From Chelonoidis abingdonii (lineage: Eukaryota; Chordata; Testudines; Testudinidae): a stretch of 64,000 nucleotides of DNA. Every line of letters starts with the position of its first letter. Position 1 is the stretch's first letter. Position numbers and translations under genes: made by a program. Positions 60,954 to 64,000 of the stretch are shown piece by piece. The stretch is taken from contig NC_133773.1 of the NCBI RefSeq assembly GCF_003597395.2, positions 62,381,390-62,445,389 on the forward strand, in the 5' to 3' direction. The notes beneath the pieces are model-generated. The model was not told the origin of the DNA. It saw nothing but the letters and a program-made list of their open reading frames with translations, and made no database searches.

Positions 60954-61252
60954 GACCTGGTCTACACAGGGGGAAGGGAGGGGATTGATCTAAGTTATAC
61001 AACTTCAGCTATATGAATAGCGTTGCTGAAGTCAGCGTACTTAAATCGACTTACCGTAGTTTCTTCACCACGGTGAGTTGACTGCTGCCGCTCCCCCGTT
61101 GACTCTGCCTGCGCCTCTTGCGGCGGTGGGGTACAGGAGTTGATGGGAGAGTGCTCAGGGATCAATTTATCGTGTCTAGACTAGATGCGATAAATTGACC
61201 CCTGCTGGATCGATTGCTGCCCACCGATCCAGCGGGTAGTGTAGACATGCCC
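60954..61252. mobile_element. Harbinger-type MITE (299 bp) with TTA duplication
   Basis: Left end GACCTGGTCTACAC and right end GTGTAGACATGCCC are inverted; TTA is present on both sides (60951-60953 and 61253-61255). The interior holds an ATCAATTTATCG / GATAAATTGACC inverted pair. It splits an older repeat ('cctagatccacaaagg' on the left, 'tgttgcaatgcctaa' on the right). Confidence 0.85.
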
Positions 61253-61559
61253 TTAGTCTCAGTGTTGCAATGCCTAATATTTTGGCACCCTGCTTCCTAG
61301 TGGAAGTTAGGCGCTGAGGCTCCCTATACAATGCTTGAGGAGAGTTAGAAGCCTAAGAATGGGATTCACAAACACGAGCATGCTGAGCCAGGAGGCGTCT
61401 ATGCTAGCCAATAGGTAATGCCAAGGAGGGATGTTTGGCCTAAGTCATGACCTCAAAAACACTTAAGTGCTTAACTCTGGACTGGAAGTAGGTGTCTCCC
61501 TCTGCTTAAGATTCACAGCCATTAAACCCCTCCCCCATCCCCCAGAGTGCCTAACCCTT

Positions 61560-61910
61560 TTCCCTAACTGAGGAGTAGGTGCCGCTCTTTTACCCAGTAG
61601 TTAGAGCACTCAGCCAGGACGCAGGAGACCCGGGTTCAGTTCCCCTCTGCCAGATGTGGAGCAGGAATTTGTACCCAGGCCTCTCATTTCCCAGGAGAGT
61701 ACCCTGGCAACTGCACTGGCCTCAGGTGAGTCTTTTTCAATCTCTCCTGTGGAAGCTGTTCCACTAGTTATTGGGACAGGGACTTGAAGTTGGATCCCTT
61801 CCCCCCATCGTAGATGAGTGCCACTGGGCTGTGGCATCATTCTCGCTCTTCCTTTGGCAGAATATGATCCTTCATCTCTAAGAACAAAAGCCTCTACCAC
61901 TTGAACTAGG
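61560..61910 (+). repeat. tRNA-like old SINE region
   Basis: 'cagtagttagagcactcagc' (A-box-like) and 'cccgggttcagttcccctct' (B-box-like) resemble a tRNA-derived SINE head. A second 'ttgaactaggcgagaattcc' phrase closes the unit. Degenerate; borders approximate. Confidence 0.5.
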
Positions 61911-62454
61911 CGAGAATTCCTGTTGCTCTGCTAGCGATAGGTCTCTTATCCTTTCTGTGGCGTTGCCAGTAGAGGGCAACATCGCTCACGCACACAAAGC
62001 TAGTATAGTCAATGTGATGTAAGCAGAGTCAGGATGAGCTCTACCCTGACATCTGGTGGTGAATTATGGCAAGTGTGGAAAAGAATTTCAGGAGCTGATT
62101 GTGTTTACGTAGGCACACCCACCCCGCTTGGCATAGCCCACAGCAGCCTGGGATGGTTGCTTTGGCAACTGTGGGATCCCCAGTTTTTTCGTTGTTGGGG
62201 CAGGAGGAGTAGAGTGTTGTCACCCTGATTGTGTGGATGAGGAACTGTGAAACTGCTTTGTGACAGGGAGTCTCACCATCAATTGAGTGGCACTTGCTAG
62301 ACAAGGGAGTGAGCTCCTTGTGTGAGCTAGAAGCACCAATTGCACCTTCTCCTCTCTCCACTGTGGAATATCAGAACTGATTTTTGATTCCCTTAAGAAT
62401 CTAAGTTACAGGTTACTGAGCTGAATTCACTAAGAGCTGAAATCACTAAAGAGC

Positions 62455-62960
62455 TGTGCTAACTAGTGGGGGAGCCTGAAGCTATATTGCAGAGCAGAGC
62501 GGTTTGTGGGACGGTTGGAGCGGCCCATGGAGTGAGCGGAGCCGAGCAGTTTGCGGGGACGGCTGGAGCGGATCACAGGTCGCCTGGTGGAGCAGAGCAG
62601 CTGGCAGAGCGGAGTGGAGCTGAGCAGTTTGTGGGCAAGGTGCCATGGAGAGGCAGGGCAGTCAGCCCCGGACCACGTAAGGTGCCCCATTCTACACAGG
62701 CTGGTGCGAGGGGGAAACCCCTGCAGATAGACTCTTGAACTCTGGGGCTGCACTGACCCAGGACAGAGACTTTTGGGTTGCTGGACTCTTGGGACATTTA
62801 AGGTATTGGACTTTGGAGTCTTGGGGTGATTTTGGGGTTGCTGGACTCAAGAGCCCAGGGAAAAGGACACAGCCTAGTTGAGGTGTTTTCCCAGTTTAAT
62901 GCTATGTTGTTTATCTCATGTTATTAAACATTTTCTGCTACACCAAGACTCTGTGCTTGC
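62455..62960 (+). repeat. LTR-like segment with reiterated GAGC/GGAGCGG units
   Basis: 62490-62640 repeats 'ggagcgg', 'gagcagtttg' and 'cagagcgg' in a degenerate tandem of about 25-60 bp units. It is followed by a T/G-rich stretch with repeated 'ttgctggactc' and 'tattaaacattttctgct'. This resembles an LTR 3' part, but I found no boundaries or target duplication. Confidence 0.4.
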
Positions 62961-63614
62961 GAGAGGGGAAATATTGCCTCTTTGAGGTGCCCAGGGATGT
63001 GTGTGTAAGATTTTCCCAGGTCACTGGGTAGGAGCTCGAGCTGGTTTGCCTTATGTTGTAGGGAAGGGACCCCTATGTATTGAACCCGGCCCTTGCTGCT
63101 ATCAATTTGGCCTGGCAGAAGGGTTACATGATGCTATCAGGTGGCAGAAACAAGCAACAGGAACAAGGGCTTGCCATACTGTTTGGTTCTACTCTAAGAA
63201 TTCAGAAAGGAATTGTGCTGCCATGCCTGGAGGCCTCAGTGAGACAACAAACAGCTTTTTCCACACCTCAGAACTTTCAAGCAAGTTGTGGCCTTGCTGC
63301 TATCCTGTTCCCCCAGAAATTAAAGAGAAATGAGCAGGACGGCTGAAGGTTTGCAGTGTGGGGCTTTAGGGTGACTAGATGCAACATGGACTTGGTGGGT
63401 GCAGAAACAGGTGCAACAGTGGGGCTGAGGGAGGTATAAAACAAAGTGCATGAGGGATGTTACACTGTAATTGTCTGTGTATGTTGCAGAGGATACATGG
63501 TTGTGCAGGATGGGGTCCAATATGTACGTGTGTGTGTGTGTAGCTCCTCTCTTCCGCCCACTCAGAAAAATTAAATTAAAACATTCCCTTTGCCTTTTTT
63601 GTCTTGTTTGCAGT

Positions 63615-63745
63615 GTTGATATTGTGGTGGTAGTCCCAGGATATTAGAGAGACAAGGTGGGTGAGGTAATATCTTTTATTGGACCAACTTCTGTTGGTGA
63701 GAGAGACAAGCTTACACAGTGCTCATCTTCAGGTCTTGGGTGATG
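63615..63745 (+). repeat. Dispersed repeat with GACCAACTTCTGTTGGTGAG core
   Basis: 'gaggtaatatcttttattgg' followed by 'accaacttctgttggtgaga' and 'cttcaggtcttgg' matches the shorter piece at 49075-49145. The core CCAACTTCTGTTGG is a small palindrome. Widespread in turtle-type genomes by my recollection; class not assigned. Confidence 0.6.
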
Positions 63746-64000
63746 GCTTTTTGTTTTTTTCTCTTGAGTTATTCATTATATACGTGGATTGGCAGGGGGG
63801 GTAGTTTTGTGGTTTTTGCTGGGGGTGCAGAGGAATTTCATATTAGATTTGTTATACAAATAGGTCAGGAATGGTAGCCAACCATTGTATTTTGTTGAGA
63901 GCCAATTTTTTTTTATATGATGTTGCAATAAACCTTTCTGTTGTTTATTCCATTACTGAGGGCCCCATTGGGTCATTTTTTCCCATTTCTAAAGGATTAC

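Overview
The window looks like nuclear DNA of a turtle. The evidence is a tandem pair of amniote-type Toll-like receptor 2 genes, a neighbouring spliced RNF175 gene, and a dense repeat landscape: CR1 LINEs, a tRNA-derived SINE whose 3' tail matches the CR1 end, hAT and Harbinger MITEs, solo LTRs, and Penelope-like and Ty3/Gypsy pieces. Nothing bacterial, no CRISPR array and no operon structure is present. The turtle assignment rests on recognising repeat families, not on a database search.

Layout. 1-3.4 kb holds old repeats. 3.47-5.86 kb is TLR2 copy 1, one coding exon broken by a TAA just after the transmembrane segment, so it would give an ectodomain plus membrane anchor without the TIR domain. 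5.9-12 kb is repeats, including a CR1 LINE interrupted by a solo LTR and a SINE. 11.9-12.7 kb is a CpG island ending in a good splice donor, the probable promoter and non-coding first exon of TLR2 copy 2. Its intact 784-residue coding exon is at 16.73-19.08 kb. 19.4-25 kb is repeats, an 815-base assembly gap and a decayed Gypsy element.

From 46.6 kb down to 26.06 kb the minus strand carries the first five coding exons of RNF175, an RNF121-type multi-spanning RING protein. They are found by reading frame, splice sites and exon phases (17 codons, then 38, 142, 155 and 108 nt). The exons for the remaining membrane part and the RING finger are not visible; the gap at 21.5-22.3 kb is the obvious place for some of them. 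TLR2 (plus) and RNF175 (minus) lie tail to tail, as I recall for mammals. 46.6-64 kb is intergenic: an inverted pair of related LTRs, a CR1 LINE, a 2.1-kb Harbinger-type element with a Myb/SANT-like remnant, and MITEs.

Biology. TLR2 is the cell-surface receptor for bacterial lipopeptides and signals through its TIR domain to MyD88-family adaptors. The two copies are a gene-conversion mosaic: long near-identical tracts flank a strongly divergent block in the middle of the ectodomain, where mammalian TLR2 binds lipopeptide. Copy 1 could be a decoy receptor or a young pseudogene; the sequence alone cannot decide.
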